Positions 6,895 to 20,800 of a DNA stretch of 58,662 nucleotides are shown piece after piece. Source of the stretch: Bacillus sp. AFS098217 (lineage in GTDB: Bacteria; Bacillota; Bacilli; Bacillales; Bacillaceae_G). The translations under genes and the position numbers were made by a program. Where the stretch lies: NCBI RefSeq assembly GCF_002551815.1, contig NZ_NVPR01000080.1:1-58662 (forward strand), given 5' to 3'. Position 1 is the stretch's first letter, and every line of letters begins with the position of its first letter. The notes under the pieces were generated by a model. The model ran no database searches. It saw nothing but the letters and a program-made list of their open reading frames with translations, and was not told where the DNA came from.

Positions 6895-7638
6895 TTAGTT
6901 GTTATAGTTTACCTGCCATAAATAAAGCCCTTGCCCTGGCACCATCTTCCCAGCAAAACGACGATCTTGTTTTTCTAAAATCTCTGGAATGCTGTCAGGA
7001 GCTATCTTTCCTTGTCCTACGCTAAGTAGCGTACCGACAATAATTCTAACCATATTATATAAAAATCCATTGCCTACAAAACGAAAAATTAATTCATCAT
7101 CTTGTTCAATTACATCTATTTCATAAATTGTTCGCACTTTATCTTTTTTATCAGTTTTTGCCGAACAAAATGAAGTGAAATCATGTGTTCCCATAAAATA
7201 AGGGATTGCTTTTCTTATAGATTCTATCTCTAGTGGATACGGATACTGATATACATAATTTCTACGGAATACATCAGCTGTTTTAGATAATAATACACGG
7301 TAACGATACTCTTTTCTCTCCACACCGTAGCGTGCATGAAAATCTTCTGTTTTTTTCTCTACTTGCAAGACAACAATATCATCTGGCAACATTGTATTTA
7401 AAGCATTCATCCATTGCCATTCTTCAAGAGATAACGGTGTATCAAAATGAATCACCTGTCCTCTTGCATGAACAGTAGAATCTGTTCGCCCTGATGCCTG
7501 AACACGAACAAGCTCTCCTTTATGCAATTTTTGCAGAGCTTTCTCTATTTCTTGTTGAACAGTACGATGCTGTGGTTGAATTTGATACCCACAAAAATTG
7601 ATGCCATCATATGCAACTGTACATTTTATTCTTTCCAT
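6895..7638 (-). CDS. truA: TruA, tRNA pseudouridine(38-40) synthase
   Basis: 247 residues. Converts uridines 38-40 of the tRNA anticodon arm to pseudouridine. The catalytic Asp lies in the motif [17 protein letters not shown] at about residues 49-65; the C-terminal [17 protein letters not shown] motif is the family hallmark. I start at the ATG 7636-7638, giving the usual family length; a second in-frame ATG at 7653 overlaps the ecfT stop (TAATG) and would add five residues, so translational coupling to ecfT is possible. It is the last gene of the ecfA1-ecfA2-ecfT-truA run. Confidence 0.96.
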   Translation of the reverse strand: MERIKCTVAYDGINFCGYQIQPQHRTVQQEIEKALQKLHKGELVRVQASGRTDSTVHARGQVIHFDTPLSLEEWQWMNALNTMLPDDIVVLQVEKKTEDFHARYGVERKEYRYRVLLSKTADVFRRNYVYQYPYPLEIESIRKAIPYFMGTHDFTSFCSAKTDKKDKVRTIYEIDVIEQDDELIFRFVGNGFLYNMVRIIVGTLLSVGQGKIAPDSIPEILEKQDRRFAGKMVPGQGLYLWQVNYNN

Positions 7639-7652
7639 CTCTCTATTCTCCA

Positions 7653-8434
7653 TTACGATCGCACCCATGCTAGAATACACGCTAAACAAAGTAAACTCAC
7701 TATTGTTAACGTATCGCTTGTTTTCCAGCGTAGCTGCCTAAATTTAGTACGTCCTTCACCGCTTTGATACCCGCGTGCTTCCATTGCAATTGCTAAGTCC
7801 TCAGCACGCTTAAAAGCACTAATAAACAGAGGGACGAGTAAAGAGATAACAGCTTTCAGCCGATCCTTTATCGGTCCACCAGCAAAATCAATACCACGGG
7901 ATGCTTGTGCTTTCATAATTTTACTTGTCTCATCCATTAATGTTGGAATAAAACGAAGAGAAATAGACATCATTAATGCGATTTCGTGAACAGGAACTTT
8001 TAAACGCTTTAATGGTTTTAATAACGTTTCCATACCATCCGTAATCTCGATTGGTGTTGTCGTTAACGTTAATAATGTTGTCATTAAAATAATGACAAAG
8101 AAGCGTATTGAAATATATATCCCTTGCTCTAATCCTTTTTCATGTATCGAAAACCAACCAAGCTGGAACAGTACATCCCCTTCTTTATTCGTAAAAATAT
8201 GCAGGAAAAATGTAAAAAGGAAAATCCATAAAATTGGTTTTAAGCCCGAAAGTACATAACGAATCGGCACTTTTGCAAAAAATAAAGCAATGAGTGCATA
8301 TAAAAATAAAAATCCATATGAAATCGCATTATTTGCTAAAAAGACAACAAATACATATAAAAAGACAATCAACAGCTTCGTACGAGGATCAAGTTGATGA
8401 ATGAGTGACTGACCTGGAATATATCTCCCAATAA

Positions 8435-8447
<13 letters not shown>
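7653..8447 (-). CDS. ecfT: EcfT, energy-coupling factor transporter transmembrane subunit
   Basis: 264 residues. The membrane scaffold of group II ECF importers, which pair with different vitamin-binding S subunits (for riboflavin, biotin, thiamine and others). Hydrophobic segments lie at about 24-58, 66-86, 106-130 and 238-262. The two coupling-helix motifs with Xaa-Arg-Gly are seen (QASRGID around 181-187 and AMEARGYQ around 221-228); they bind the ATPase grooves. It overlaps ecfA2 by 13 bp, indicating coupled translation. Confidence 0.95.
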
Positions 8448-10179
<1,732 letters not shown>

Positions 10180-10185
10180 TTATAT

Positions 10186-10236
10186 TAAAAAAAAGGGCCA
10201 TGACCAGTTACTTGAAAAGAACTGTCCTGCCCTTTT
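10186..10236 (-). terminator. terminator after rplQ (end of the ribosomal protein supercluster)
   Basis: On the minus strand AAAAGGGC and GCCCTTTT close a long imperfect hairpin with an inner AGTT/AACT stem, followed by a T-run of nine. It ends the S10-spc-alpha transcript before ecfA1. Confidence 0.85.
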
Positions 10237-10244
10237 AATTATCA

Positions 10245-10607
10245 TTATACTAACTCGATAATTACCATTGGTGCTGCGTCTCCGCGACGTGGACCAATTT
10301 TTGCAATACGAGTGTATCCGCCTTGACGCTCAGCATAGCGTGGAGCTACATCAGCGAATAATTTTTGAAGTGCATCTTGACCAGTCTCAGCGTTAGCAAC
10401 TTCATTGCGGATGAAAGATGCTGCTTGACGACGAGCATGAAGATCTCCGCGTTTACCTAAAGTGATCATTTTTTCCACTACAGAACGAAGTTCTTTTGCA
10501 CGAGTTTCTGTCGTTTGAATGCGCTCGTTGATAATTAAATCAGTAGCTAAGTCACGTAACATAGCTTTACGTTGCGCACTTGTACGGCCTAATTTTCTGT
10601 ATGCCAT
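10245..10607 (-). CDS. rplQ: 50S ribosomal protein L17 (bL17)
   Basis: 120 residues, full length for Bacillus. L17 lies near the exit of the peptide tunnel on the solvent face of the large subunit. The N-terminal [20 protein letters not shown] and the internal [18 protein letters not shown] motif are family hallmarks. It follows rpoA after 35 bp with a GGAGGGA site and is the last ribosomal gene before the terminator. Confidence 0.98.
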   Translation of the reverse strand: MAYRKLGRTSAQRKAMLRDLATDLIINERIQTTETRAKELRSVVEKMITLGKRGDLHARRQAASFIRNEVANAETGQDALQKLFADVAPRYAERQGGYTRIAKIGPRRGDAAPMVIIELV

Positions 10608-10642
10608 TCGTAGTTCCCTCCTTTGTTGATGAATTTAAATCC

Positions 10643-11587
10643 TCAGTCGTCTTTGCGTAAACCTAAGCCTAATTCCTCAAGCTTATGTTTAACTTCTTCT
10701 AAAGATTTACGTCCTAAGTTACGAACTTTCATCATATCTTCTTCTGTTTTGTTCGCAAGCTCTTGTACAGTATTAATTCCTGCACGTTTTAAGCAATTAT
10801 AAGAACGAACAGAAAGATCAAGTTCTTCAATAGTCATCTCTAGAACTTTTTCTTTTTGATCTTCTTCCTTCTCGACCATAATCTCAGCATTTTGTGCTTC
10901 ATCAGTTAAACCAACGAAGATGTTTAAATGCTCAGTTAAGATTTTGGCACCCAAAGAGATAGCTTCTTTTGGCCCGATGCTTCCATCCGTCCATACATCA
11001 AGCGTAAGCTTATCATAATTTGCCACTTGTCCGACACGTGTCTTTTCCACTTGGTAAGTGACACGTGATACTGGAGTATAAATAGAATCAATAGGAATAA
11101 CTCCTATTGGTTGATCCTCGCTTTTATTTGCATCAGCTGGCGTATACCCACGGCCACGCTTTGCAGTTAAACGCACGCGGAAATGCGCATCTTTTGCTAA
11201 CGTCGCAATGTATAAATCTGGATTTAAGATTTCAACATCACTATCGTGAGTAATATCACCAGCTGTGACAATACCTTCGCCCTGTACATCGATTTCCAAC
11301 GTCTTCTCTTCTTCAGAGTAGATTTTAAGAGCTAACTTTTTCAAGTTTAAGATGATCGTTGTAACGTCCTCTACTACGCCCTCTACTGTTGAAAATTCGT
11401 GTAATACGCCATCGATTTGGATGGCAGTTACAGCGGCACCAGGGAGTGAGGATAAAAGAATACGACGTAAGGAGTTACCCAAAGTAGTACCATATCCACG
11501 CTCAAGCGGTTCAATCACGAATTTACCATACTTAGCATCTTCGTTAAGTTCAACCGTTTCGATTTTCGGTTTTTCAATCTCAATCAT
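10643..11587 (-). CDS. rpoA: RNA polymerase alpha subunit
   Basis: 314 residues. Alpha dimerises to nucleate polymerase assembly. The N-terminal domain (1 to about 230) carries [21 protein letters not shown]; a short acidic linker (EKEEDQKEK) leads to the C-terminal domain (about 245-314), which binds UP elements and activators and contains the helix-hairpin-helix segment [25 protein letters not shown] 180-bp gap with its own candidate promoter and a strong hairpin separates it from rpsK, so rpoA-rplQ may be partly independently expressed. Confidence 0.98.
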   Translation of the reverse strand: MIEIEKPKIETVELNEDAKYGKFVIEPLERGYGTTLGNSLRRILLSSLPGAAVTAIQIDGVLHEFSTVEGVVEDVTTIILNLKKLALKIYSEEEKTLEIDVQGEGIVTAGDITHDSDVEILNPDLYIATLAKDAHFRVRLTAKRGRGYTPADANKSEDQPIGVIPIDSIYTPVSRVTYQVEKTRVGQVANYDKLTLDVWTDGSIGPKEAISLGAKILTEHLNIFVGLTDEAQNAEIMVEKEEDQKEKVLEMTIEELDLSVRSYNCLKRAGINTVQELANKTEEDMMKVRNLGRKSLEEVKHKLEELGLGLRKDD

Positions 11588-11619
11588 TAACTAAACCCTC
11601 CTTCAAAACGTCGAAACCC

Positions 11620-11652
11620 CGGCTAAACAAAGGAAAAACCTCTGTCTAACCG
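11620..11652 (-). other. strong leader hairpin ahead of rpoA
   Basis: On the minus strand CGGTTAGACAGAGG (11639-11652) pairs over all 14 positions (three G-U wobbles) with CCTTTGTTTAGCCG (11620-11633), loop TTTTT. No T-run follows, so it is not a terminator. It lies about 20 bases before the rpoA ribosome-binding site. Possible RNA-processing site or protein-binding element. Confidence 0.7.
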
Positions 11653-11732
11653 AAAGTCCCCCTTAGGCAGTTCCCGATTGTGCACAACAAGCGATGTTTC
11701 TGTACGAAATTTCTCGATAATGCATCATATCC

Positions 11733-11761
11733 ATTATAGACAAAAGGGAAAATTCTATACA
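11733..11761 (-). promoter_or_regulatory. possible internal promoter for rpoA-rplQ
   Basis: A perfect -10 TATAAT (11733-11738, minus strand) has a poor -35 TGTATA at 17 bp (11756-11761). It is in the unusually long rpsK-rpoA gap. Confidence 0.45.
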
Positions 11762-11767
11762 GAAAAA

Positions 11768-12178
<411 letters not shown>

Positions 12179-12181
12179 TTA

Positions 12182-12712
<531 letters not shown>

Positions 12713-12717
12713 CTATA

Positions 12718-12936
12718 TTATTTAAAACGGTACGTAATACGACCACGATTTAAATCGTACGGAGATAATTCTACCGTAACTTTGTCTCCTGGTAAAATAC
12801 GAATGAAGTTCATACGGATTTTACCAGAAACGTGAGCCAATACGACATGCCCATTCTCTAATTCTACTTTGAACATAGCATTTGGCAACGTTTCAAGAAC
12901 GGTACCTTCGACTTCAATTACATCATCTTTAGCCAT
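12718..12936 (-). CDS. infA: translation initiation factor IF-1
   Basis: 72 residues, a single S1-type OB fold. IF-1 occupies the A site of the 30S subunit during initiation. [13 protein letters not shown] at the start and [16 protein letters not shown] at the end are near-invariant in Firmicutes. The gap to map is only 68 bp, so the small KOW-domain gene (ybzG) that B. subtilis has there is absent. Confidence 0.98.
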   Translation of the reverse strand: MAKDDVIEVEGTVLETLPNAMFKVELENGHVVLAHVSGKIRMNFIRILPGDKVTVELSPYDLNRGRITYRFK

Positions 12937-13004
12937 TCAATAGTTCTCCCTTCTTCAAATCAGTAACATTTTACACTGTTCTGAAATCCCGGAGAGCCAG
13001 CTAC

Positions 13005-13750
13005 TTATAAAGTGGTAAGGATTTCGTATCCTGCTTCTGTAAGAGCAATCGTGTGCTCAAAGTGGGCACACCATTTACCATCTACCGTTACCACTGTCCA
13101 GTCATCAGATAGTGTTTTTACATATCGTCTTCCTTGGTTCACCATCGGCTCAACACAGATGACCATTCCCGGCTTTAATCTAGGACCTTTATTTGGTGGA
13201 CCATAGTGCGGGATTTGTGGGTCTTCATGTAAGTCTTGCCCGATTCCGTGACCAACATACTCCCTAACGATCGAGAACCCATTATCTTCAGCATACGTTT
13301 GAACCGCATGTGAGATATTTGATAATCTCTCGCCTGGTTTTACTTGTTCTAGACCAAGATACAACGATTTTTCTGTGACATCAAGTAGCTTTTGAACAGA
13401 TTCAGAAATGTTTCCTACTGGATACGTCCATGCAGAATCTCCATGGTACCCATTGTATTTCGCACCAATATCGATACTGATGATATCGCCTTCTTGGAGC
13501 TTGCGCTTTCCTGGAATCCCATGTACAAGCTCTTCATTTACAGAAGCACAGATGCTTCCCGGAAATCCGTTGTATCCTTTAAAAGATGGCGTGGCACCAT
13601 ATTTTCGAATCGTCTTTTCCGCTATTTGATCGAGCTCTTTCGTTGTAATTCCTGGAGCAATATGCTTTTTCAACTCTTGATGAGTTAAAGCAACGATCTT
13701 GCCAGCTTCTCGCATGATTTCTATCTCGCGAGGAGTTTTGCAAATGATCA

Positions 13751-13751
<1 letters not shown>
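13005..13751 (-). CDS. map: methionine aminopeptidase type I
   Basis: 248 residues. Removes the initiator methionine from nascent proteins. The five metal ligands of the pita-bread fold can be seen as Asp in [16 protein letters not shown] (two), His in [11 protein letters not shown], Glu in VICVEPMV and Glu in AHFEHTIAL. The start overlaps the adk stop by one base (TAATG), so the two are translationally coupled. Confidence 0.97.
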
Positions 13752-14413
<662 letters not shown>

Positions 14414-14453
14414 TCATAATGAGCATGTAGGGAAGACACCTCTTCCCACTTAC

Positions 14454-15755
14454 TCACTGCTTGATAAACCCTTTGTAATGGCGTTTTACCAGTTGGCTTT
14501 CTAGCTGCTTCATTGTTTCTAAAGCAACGCCGACAACGATTAACATACTCGTTCCACCAATCTGTGCAGATGGAGGAAGGTTCCCCAGCTTGGTAAATAT
14601 AACTGGAAGAATTGCAATCGCTGCTAGGAAAATAGATCCTACAAAGGTCAAACGATACAAGATTTTTGTTAGATATTGTTCTGTATTCTTACCCGGACGA
14701 ATACCAGGAACATATCCACCTTGTTTGTTTAGATTCTCTGCCATTTGCTCTGGATTAACCTGAACAAATGCATAGAAATATGCGAAAGCTACAATGAGCG
14801 CTACATATATAATCATTCCCACAGGGTGAGAATAGTTAAAGTTTTTGATAATCCACTGCGATATATCATGATTCGGGAAGAACTGTGCAATAGTTGGAGG
14901 TGTAATTAAGAATGAAACAGCAAAAATTACTGGAATAACACCCGCACTATTTACCTTAAGCGGTAAATGTGTGTTTTGTGCTCCAGTATAACTACCATTT
15001 CCTCCTGTTACACGCTTCGCATATTGAATTGGGATCTTTCTAACAGCTTGTTGGATGAAAATAACACCCACTACAACTGCTAGCACAGCTAGTAAAACCA
15101 ATACGACTTTAACGATACTCATGAACAGTTGATCTCCGACATTTTGAAACTGTTGTAAGTATACTTGATGTAATACATTTGGGATCGCCGCGGCAATACC
15201 ACCAAAGATAATAATAGAAATACCATTTCCTACACCTTTAGCGGTAATCTGTTCACCTAACCACATTAAAAATGCAGTACCAGCAGTCAGTACCGTTGCA
15301 ATGTATAAATAAGTGCTCCAACCTGGATTCAAAATTAACTGGCCACCTGCCATACCGTTAAAACCGATTGACATACCAAACGCCTGAATAAACGCAAGAA
15401 CAATCGTAAAGTAACGCGTGAATTGTGTTAACTTACGACGGCCCATTTCGCCTTGCTTCGACCATTCCGAAAATTTAGGAACAACATCCATCTGCAATAA
15501 TTGCACGATGATGGATGCTGTAATATACGGCATGATTCCCATCGCGAAGATGGAGAAGTTTTTCAAAGCGCCACCGCCAAATGTATTTAGGATTCCTAAT
15601 GCATTTAACTGATCTTGTGCTTTCAGTACATCTCCATTTGTAAATGGCACTGGGATAAACGTGCCAATCCTGAATACGATTAACATCGCTAAAGTGAATA
15701 ATATTTTACGTCTTATCTCAGCAACGCGCATAAAGTTGGAGATTGTACGAAACAT
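14454..15755 (-). CDS. secY: SecY, protein translocase channel subunit
   Basis: 433 residues with about ten membrane segments. SecY is the pore of the SecYEG channel for protein export and membrane insertion; its SecE partner is at 41.8 kb in this window. The plug region and the cytosolic loop RKIPIQYAKR are recognisable, as is the C-terminal LVKRHYKGFIKQ. The start overlaps the rplO stop by one base (TAATG). Confidence 0.98.
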   Translation of the reverse strand: MFRTISNFMRVAEIRRKILFTLAMLIVFRIGTFIPVPFTNGDVLKAQDQLNALGILNTFGGGALKNFSIFAMGIMPYITASIIVQLLQMDVVPKFSEWSKQGEMGRRKLTQFTRYFTIVLAFIQAFGMSIGFNGMAGGQLILNPGWSTYLYIATVLTAGTAFLMWLGEQITAKGVGNGISIIIFGGIAAAIPNVLHQVYLQQFQNVGDQLFMSIVKVVLVLLAVLAVVVGVIFIQQAVRKIPIQYAKRVTGGNGSYTGAQNTHLPLKVNSAGVIPVIFAVSFLITPPTIAQFFPNHDISQWIIKNFNYSHPVGMIIYVALIVAFAYFYAFVQVNPEQMAENLNKQGGYVPGIRPGKNTEQYLTKILYRLTFVGSIFLAAIAILPVIFTKLGNLPPSAQIGGTSMLIVVGVALETMKQLESQLVKRHYKGFIKQ

Positions 15756-16195
15756 TAGATCACCTCAACTGTTCCGCCAGCTGCTTCAATTGCTTCTTTA
15801 GCACTTGAAGAGAACTTGTGCGCTTTAACAGTAAGTTTTTTCTCAACTGCTCCGCTTGCAAGAACTTTAACACCGTCGTTTAATTTGCTGATAACGCCAG
15901 TTTCCAGCAATAATTCAGGTGTTACTTCTGTACCATCTTCAAAACGATTTAACGTTGCTAAGTTTACGATAGCAAACTCTTTACGGTTAATGTTTGTGAA
16001 GCCGCGTTTTGGTAAACGACGGAATAGTGGAGTTTGACCACCTTCAAAGCCAAGACGAACACCGCCGCCAGAACGTGCGTTTTGTCCTTTATGACCTTTA
16101 CCAGCAGTTTTACCGTTACCAGAACCGATACCGCGACCGACACGGTTACGTACTTTACGAGAACCTTCTGCAGGTTTTAATTCATGAAGTTTCAT
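15755..16195 (-). CDS. rplO: 50S ribosomal protein L15 (uL15)
   Basis: 146 residues. L15 threads a long glycine/arginine-rich N-terminal tail ([25 protein letters not shown] region) into 23S rRNA and is a late assembly protein. The globular part ends in the [18 protein letters not shown] motif. Coupled to secY by stop-start overlap. Confidence 0.98.
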   Translation of the reverse strand: MKLHELKPAEGSRKVRNRVGRGIGSGNGKTAGKGHKGQNARSGGGVRLGFEGGQTPLFRRLPKRGFTNINRKEFAIVNLATLNRFEDGTEVTPELLLETGVISKLNDGVKVLASGAVEKKLTVKAHKFSSSAKEAIEAAGGTVEVI

Positions 16196-16228
16196 TCCCA
16201 GGCACCTCCTTATATTAATGAGTTATCC

Positions 16229-16411
16229 TTAAGCTTCTTTTACAGTTACAAGGTGAGAAACTTTGTTGATCATACCAAGAATAGCAGGAGTTTCTTCCTT
16301 AACTACAGTTGAATTCAACTTTTTAAGACCTAAAGCTTCTACCGTCGCACGTTGATCTTGTGGACGACCAATTACACTACGAGTGAGGGTAATTTCTAAC
16401 TTTTTCGCCAT
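16229..16411 (-). CDS. rpmD: 50S ribosomal protein L30 (uL30)
   Basis: 60 residues, full length. A compact 50S protein; the motif [22 protein letters not shown] is characteristic. It sits between rpsE and rplO with short gaps and its own GGAGGG site. Confidence 0.97.
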
Positions 16412-16427
16412 TTGTTTTCCCTCCTTC

Positions 16428-16928
16428 TTAACCTAGTAGCTCTTCTACAGATTTACCGCGTAATTTTGCAACATCTTCAGCACGCTTAAGTTCGCTTAAT
16501 CCGTTCACAGTAGCGCGAATCATGTTAATTGGTGTGTTAGAACCAAGAGATTTCGAAAGAATATCTTGTACACCAGCTAATTCAAGAACCGCACGAACTG
16601 GTCCACCAGCAATAACTCCAGTACCTTCAGCAGCAGGTTTTAAGAATACTTCACCAGCTCCAAAATGACCGTTGATTGTGTGTGGAATTGTTGTACCAAC
16701 TAATGGTACTGTGATTAAGTTTTTCTTAGCGTCTTCGATAGCTTTGCGAATTGCGTCTGGTACCTCTTGTGCTTTACCCGTACCGAATCCAACATGACCG
16801 TTTTTATCGCCAACTACAACTAGTGCAGCAAAGCGGAAACGACGACCACCCTTAACAACTTTCGCGACACGATTTATCGTAACTACACGTTCTTCAAGTT
16901 CTAATTTACTTGGGTCAATGCGATGCAT
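16428..16928 (-). CDS. rpsE: 30S ribosomal protein S5 (uS5)
   Basis: 166 residues. S5 is in the body of the 30S subunit near the mRNA entry and affects decoding accuracy. The double-stranded RNA-binding N-terminal domain contains [18 protein letters not shown], with no change visible at the loop linked to spectinomycin resistance. Two ATGs are adjacent (MMHRID); I use the second (16926-16928), the usual family start. Confidence 0.97.
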
Positions 16929-16949
16929 CAATTTTCCCTCCTTTGACCA

Positions 16950-17312
16950 TTAAAATTGTAATCCAGCCTCACGAGCAGCTTCAGCTAGAGCTTTAACACG
17001 GCCATGGTATAAGTAACCACCGCGATCAAATACTACTTCTTTAACGCCTTTCTCTACAGCACGCTTAGCAACTGATTCTCCAACTTTCGTAGCAGCCTCA
17101 ATATTGCTAGTACCGTTAAGAGCAAGGTCTTTATCAAGAGTAGATGCACTTACTAATGTTACACCATTTACATCATCAATAACTTGAGCGTAAATATGTT
17201 GATTAGAACGAAATACGTTTAAACGTGGACGTTCTGCAGTACCAGTAAGTTTAGCACGTACGCGTGCATGTCTTTTCTTACGAGTCGCATTTTTATCAGC
17301 TTTAGTGATCAT
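16950..17312 (-). CDS. rplR: 50S ribosomal protein L18 (uL18)
   Basis: 120 residues. L18 binds 5S rRNA and carries it into the 50S subunit with L5. The basic N-terminus ([16 protein letters not shown]) and C-terminal [24 protein letters not shown] are diagnostic. The ATG at 17310-17312 is chosen because the GGAGTGA site is correctly spaced for it; an in-frame ATG nine bases upstream overlaps that site. Confidence 0.97.
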
Positions 17313-17343
17313 TCTTGTCACTCCTTTCTCTCACCTAACGGGT

Positions 17344-17883
17344 TTACTTAGCAGTTTTACCTTCTTTACGACGAACAACTTCGCCTTCGTAACGAATACC
17401 TTTGCCTTTATATGGCTCTGGAGCACGTACAGCACGGATGTTAGCAGCAAATTCGCCAACACGTTGCTTGTCGATACCTTTAATTACGATTTTAGTTGGT
17501 GCAGGTACTTCAACTTCAAGTCCTGCTTCCGGAGTCATTTCTACTGGATGAGAATAACCTACGCTTAATACAAGTTTATCACCTTGTTTTTGAGCACGGT
17601 AACCAACACCGACTAATTCAAGTCCGCGTGCGAAACCTGTAGTTACACCTTCAACCATGTTTCCGATTAAAGCACGAGTTGTACCGTGTAATGCACGGTG
17701 TTCCTTCTGTTCAGATGGACGCTCAACTGTTAGTGTATTTTCTTCAATTTTGATAGACATATCAGCATTGAAAGTACGAGTTAATTCACCTTTAGGGCCT
17801 TTTACTGTTACAGTATTGTCTTCTGCAACTGTGATAGTAACACCTGCAGGGATTTCAAGAATCTTTTTACCAATACGAGACAT
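17344..17883 (-). CDS. rplF: 50S ribosomal protein L6 (uL6)
   Basis: 179 residues, two repeated alpha-beta domains. L6 lies near the factor-binding site and the sarcin-ricin loop. [15 protein letters not shown] at the start and the C-terminal [25 protein letters not shown] are family features. Confidence 0.98.
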   Translation of the reverse strand: MSRIGKKILEIPAGVTITVAEDNTVTVKGPKGELTRTFNADMSIKIEENTLTVERPSEQKEHRALHGTTRALIGNMVEGVTTGFARGLELVGVGYRAQKQGDKLVLSVGYSHPVEMTPEAGLEVEVPAPTKIVIKGIDKQRVGEFAANIRAVRAPEPYKGKGIRYEGEVVRRKEGKTAK

Positions 17884-17915
17884 GTGGTCACACCTCCGTT
17901 CGTTTTAAATATATA

Positions 17916-18314
17916 TTACCAAACGTATGCTACTACTTCTCCACCAGTTTGTAATTGACGAGCATCTTTGTCTGTCATTACTCCCTTAGATGTAGAAACA
18001 AGAGCGATACCTAATCCGTTAAGTACACGTGGTACTTCGTCAGCTTTAGCGTAAACGCGTAAGCCAGGTTTACTGATACGTTTTAATCCAGTGATTACAC
18101 GTTCATTGTTTGCACCATATTTCAGGAAAATACGAAGGATACCTTGTTTGTTATCCTCGATGTATTCTACATCACGAATGAAACCTTCACGTTTTAAAAG
18201 TTCAGCGATCTCTTTTTTGATTTTAGAAGCAGGAACCTCTAATTTCTCATGACGTACCATGTTCGCATTACGGATGCGAGTAAGCATATCTGCAATTGGA
18301 TCTGTCATCACCAT
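17916..18314 (-). CDS. rpsH: 30S ribosomal protein S8 (uS8)
   Basis: 132 residues. S8 binds the central domain of 16S rRNA; in Escherichia coli it also represses the spc operon. The start [18 protein letters not shown] at 18312-18314 is preceded by AAGGAGG; an upstream in-frame ATG adds 12 residues reading into the Shine-Dalgarno and is rejected. [14 protein letters not shown] near the C-terminus is the RNA-binding motif. Confidence 0.97.
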
Positions 18315-18343
18315 GTGTTTTACCTCCTTCCCATTTGTGGGTT

Positions 18344-18562
<219 letters not shown>

Positions 18563-19102
18563 TTATTTTTGGAATGGCATACCGAATTGTGTTAAAAGTT
18601 CACGAGCTTCTTCATCAGTTTTCGCTGTAGTAACGATTACGATGTCCATACCGCGGACTTTGCTTACTTTATCATAATCAATCTCAGGGAAGATAAGTTG
18701 CTCTTTAACACCTAACGTATAGTTACCACGACCATCAAAAGATTTCTTAGATACACCACGGAAATCACGTACACGTGGTAAAGAAACAGCTACTAATTTG
18801 TCGAAGAACTCATACATTTGCTCACCGCGTAAAGTAACTTTCGCACCGATAGGCATACCTTCACGAAGACGGAAACCTGCGATAGATTTCTTCGCGCGAG
18901 TGATAACAGGTTTTTGACCTGTGATTTGAGTTAATTCCTCTACAGCATTGTCTAATGCTTTAGAGTTTGCTACCGCATCACCAACACCAGTGTTGATAAC
19001 GATCTTTTCGATCTTCGGTACTTGCATTACAGATTTATAGTTAAACTTGCTCACTAGAGCAGGAGTAATTTCCTTTTGGAACTTCTCTTTAAGGCGATTC
19101 AA
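18563..19102 (-). CDS. rplE: 50S ribosomal protein L5 (uL5)
   Basis: 179 residues. Binds 5S rRNA and contacts P-site tRNA and S13. The N-terminal [19 protein letters not shown] and the [20 protein letters not shown] motif are diagnostic. Confidence 0.98.
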   Translation of the reverse strand: MNRLKEKFQKEITPALVSKFNYKSVMQVPKIEKIVINTGVGDAVANSKALDNAVEELTQITGQKPVITRAKKSIAGFRLREGMPIGAKVTLRGEQMYEFFDKLVAVSLPRVRDFRGVSKKSFDGRGNYTLGVKEQLIFPEIDYDKVSKVRGMDIVIVTTAKTDEEARELLTQFGMPFQK

Positions 19103-19128
19103 TGAAGTGACCTCCTTTCTTAAGAAAA

Positions 19129-19440
19129 TTATTTATCTAATAATTCACCAGATTTTTTTGCAATACGAACTTTTTTACCATCTTCCACTTTGAAGCCTAC
19201 GCGAGTAGGTTCACCTGTTTTCGGATCTAATGGCATAACATTAGATACGTGAATAGGTGCTTCTTTCGTGATGATTCCACCTTGTGGATTTAATTGAGAT
19301 GGCTTAGAGTGTTTCTTTACGATGTTAACACCCTCAACGATAACACGGTTTTCTTTTGGGAAAGCTACTAGGATAACACCTTGTTTTCCTTTGTCTTTAC
19401 CAGTGATTACCTGTACTTTATCACCTTTTTTTACATGCAT
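19129..19440 (-). CDS. rplX: 50S ribosomal protein L24 (uL24)
   Basis: 103 residues. An assembly initiator at the tunnel exit, with an N-terminal KOW motif ([18 protein letters not shown]). The start at 19438-19440 gives the family length; an upstream in-frame ATG would add eight residues that overlap the ribosome-binding site. Confidence 0.97.
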   Translation of the reverse strand: MHVKKGDKVQVITGKDKGKQGVILVAFPKENRVIVEGVNIVKKHSKPSQLNPQGGIITKEAPIHVSNVMPLDPKTGEPTRVGFKVEDGKKVRIAKKSGELLDK

Positions 19441-19478
19441 CTTAATTCTGCACCTCCTTAGCAAGGCAATACCTTAAA

Positions 19479-19847
19479 TTATAGAACTTCTGGAGCTAAA
19501 GAAACGATCTTCATGAAATTGCTATCACGTAATTCACGAGCTACTGGTCCGAAGATACGAGTACCACGTGGGCTCTTATCGTCTTTAATGATAACCGCTG
19601 CGTTTTCATCAAATTTAATGTAAGAACCGTCCGTACGACGAGCTCCGCTCTTCGTACGTACCACTACTGCTTTAACAACGTCACCTTTTTTAACAACGCC
19701 ACCTGGTGTTGCTTGTTTTACCGTAGCAACGATAATATCACCGATGTTAGCATATTTACGACCAGAGCCGCCTAATACTTTAATTGTTAAAAGTTCACGT
19801 GCACCAGAGTTGTCAGCAACTTTCAAACGAGATTCTTGTTGGATCAT
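19479..19847 (-). CDS. rplN: 50S ribosomal protein L14 (uL14)
   Basis: 122 residues. L14 forms intersubunit bridges and is the docking site of the silencing factor Rsf[21 protein letters not shown] and the C-terminal [19 protein letters not shown] are near-universal. Confidence 0.98.
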   Translation of the reverse strand: MIQQESRLKVADNSGARELLTIKVLGGSGRKYANIGDIIVATVKQATPGGVVKKGDVVKAVVVRTKSGARRTDGSYIKFDENAAVIIKDDKSPRGTRIFGPVARELRDSNFMKIVSLAPEVL

Positions 19848-19890
19848 GTTATGAAACCTCCCTTCGGACTAAAAATTCCGATTCGTCTAT

Positions 19891-20154
19891 TTAGATAATA
19901 ACCGCTTCTTCAACGATTTCAACTAAACGGAAACGCTTAGTAGCAGAAAGCGGGCGAGTTTCCATGATTTTAACGATATCGCCAACTTTTGCTTGGTTTT
20001 GCTCATCATGCGCTTTGTACTTCTTAGAATACTTAACGCGTTTTCCGTACAAGGAATGAGTTTTGTAAGTTTCAACTAAAACTGTAATCGTTTTGTCCAT
20101 TTTGTCAGATACAACACGACCAGTATAAACTTTGCGTTGGTTACGTTCGCTCAC
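19891..20154 (-). CDS. rpsQ: 30S ribosomal protein S17 (uS17)
   Basis: 87 residues. A primary 16S rRNA binding protein with an OB fold. [23 protein letters not shown] and the motif [10 protein letters not shown] are characteristic. Confidence 0.97.
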   Translation of the reverse strand: MSERNQRKVYTGRVVSDKMDKTITVLVETYKTHSLYGKRVKYSKKYKAHDEQNQAKVGDIVKIMETRPLSATKRFRLVEIVEEAVII

Positions 20155-20174
20155 TTTGCAAACCTCCCCTCAAT

Positions 20175-20375
20175 TTATCGATTAATTCCGATCTCTCTTT
20201 CACGAACTACAGTTTTCATACGAGCGATTGCTTTACGCACTTCACGAATGCGAGTTGGATTCTCTAATTGTCCTGTAGCAAGTTGGAAGCGAAGATTAAA
20301 CAACTCTTCCTTTAAAGCTTTAACTTTTGTTTCGATTTCGGCAGTGGTTAATTCACGAATATCATTAGTTTTCAT
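20175..20375 (-). CDS. rpmC: 50S ribosomal protein L29 (uL29)
   Basis: 66 residues, two helices. L29 lies at the tunnel exit, beside the docking site of trigger factor and signal recognition particle. Start [10 protein letters not shown] at 20373-20375; an in-frame upstream ATG would add eight residues. Its start overlaps the end of rplP by 11 bp, indicating coupling. Confidence 0.96.
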   Translation of the reverse strand: MKTNDIRELTTAEIETKVKALKEELFNLRFQLATGQLENPTRIREVRKAIARMKTVVREREIGINR

Positions 20376-20799
20376 TAGATTCACCACCATTTTCTTCACG
20401 TTTTACGAATTTACATTTCACTGGTAATTTGTGAGCTGCAAGACGTAATGCTTCGCGTGCTACCTCTTCAGATACACCCGCGATTTCGAACATAATTTTC
20501 CCAGGTTTTACTACTGCTACCCAGCCTTCTGGTGCCCCTTTACCGGAACCCATACGTACTTCAAGAGGTTTTGCAGTGTAAGGTTTAGAAGGGAAAATTT
20601 TAATCCATACTTTACCGCCACGTTTCATATAACGAGTCATTGCACGACGAGCTGCTTCGATTTGACGGTTAGTGATCCATGAAGCGTTTTGCGCTTGAAG
20701 ACCGAATTCACCGAAAGCAATTTCAGCTCCACCTTTTGCACGACCACGCATTTTACCACGATGCTCTCTACGATATTTTACGCGTTTAGGCATTAACAT
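20365..20799 (-). CDS. rplP: 50S ribosomal protein L16 (uL16)
   Basis: 144 residues. L16 orients the A-site tRNA and is a late assembly protein. [19 protein letters not shown] at the start and [22 protein letters not shown] in the middle are typical. The start at 20797-20799 has GGAGGAAAATA ahead of it; the longer ORF reading would extend into rpsC. Confidence 0.97.
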   Translation of the reverse strand: MLMPKRVKYRREHRGKMRGRAKGGAEIAFGEFGLQAQNASWITNRQIEAARRAMTRYMKRGGKVWIKIFPSKPYTAKPLEVRMGSGKGAPEGWVAVVKPGKIMFEIAGVSEEVAREALRLAAHKLPVKCKFVKREENGGESNEN

Positions 20800-20800
20800 A

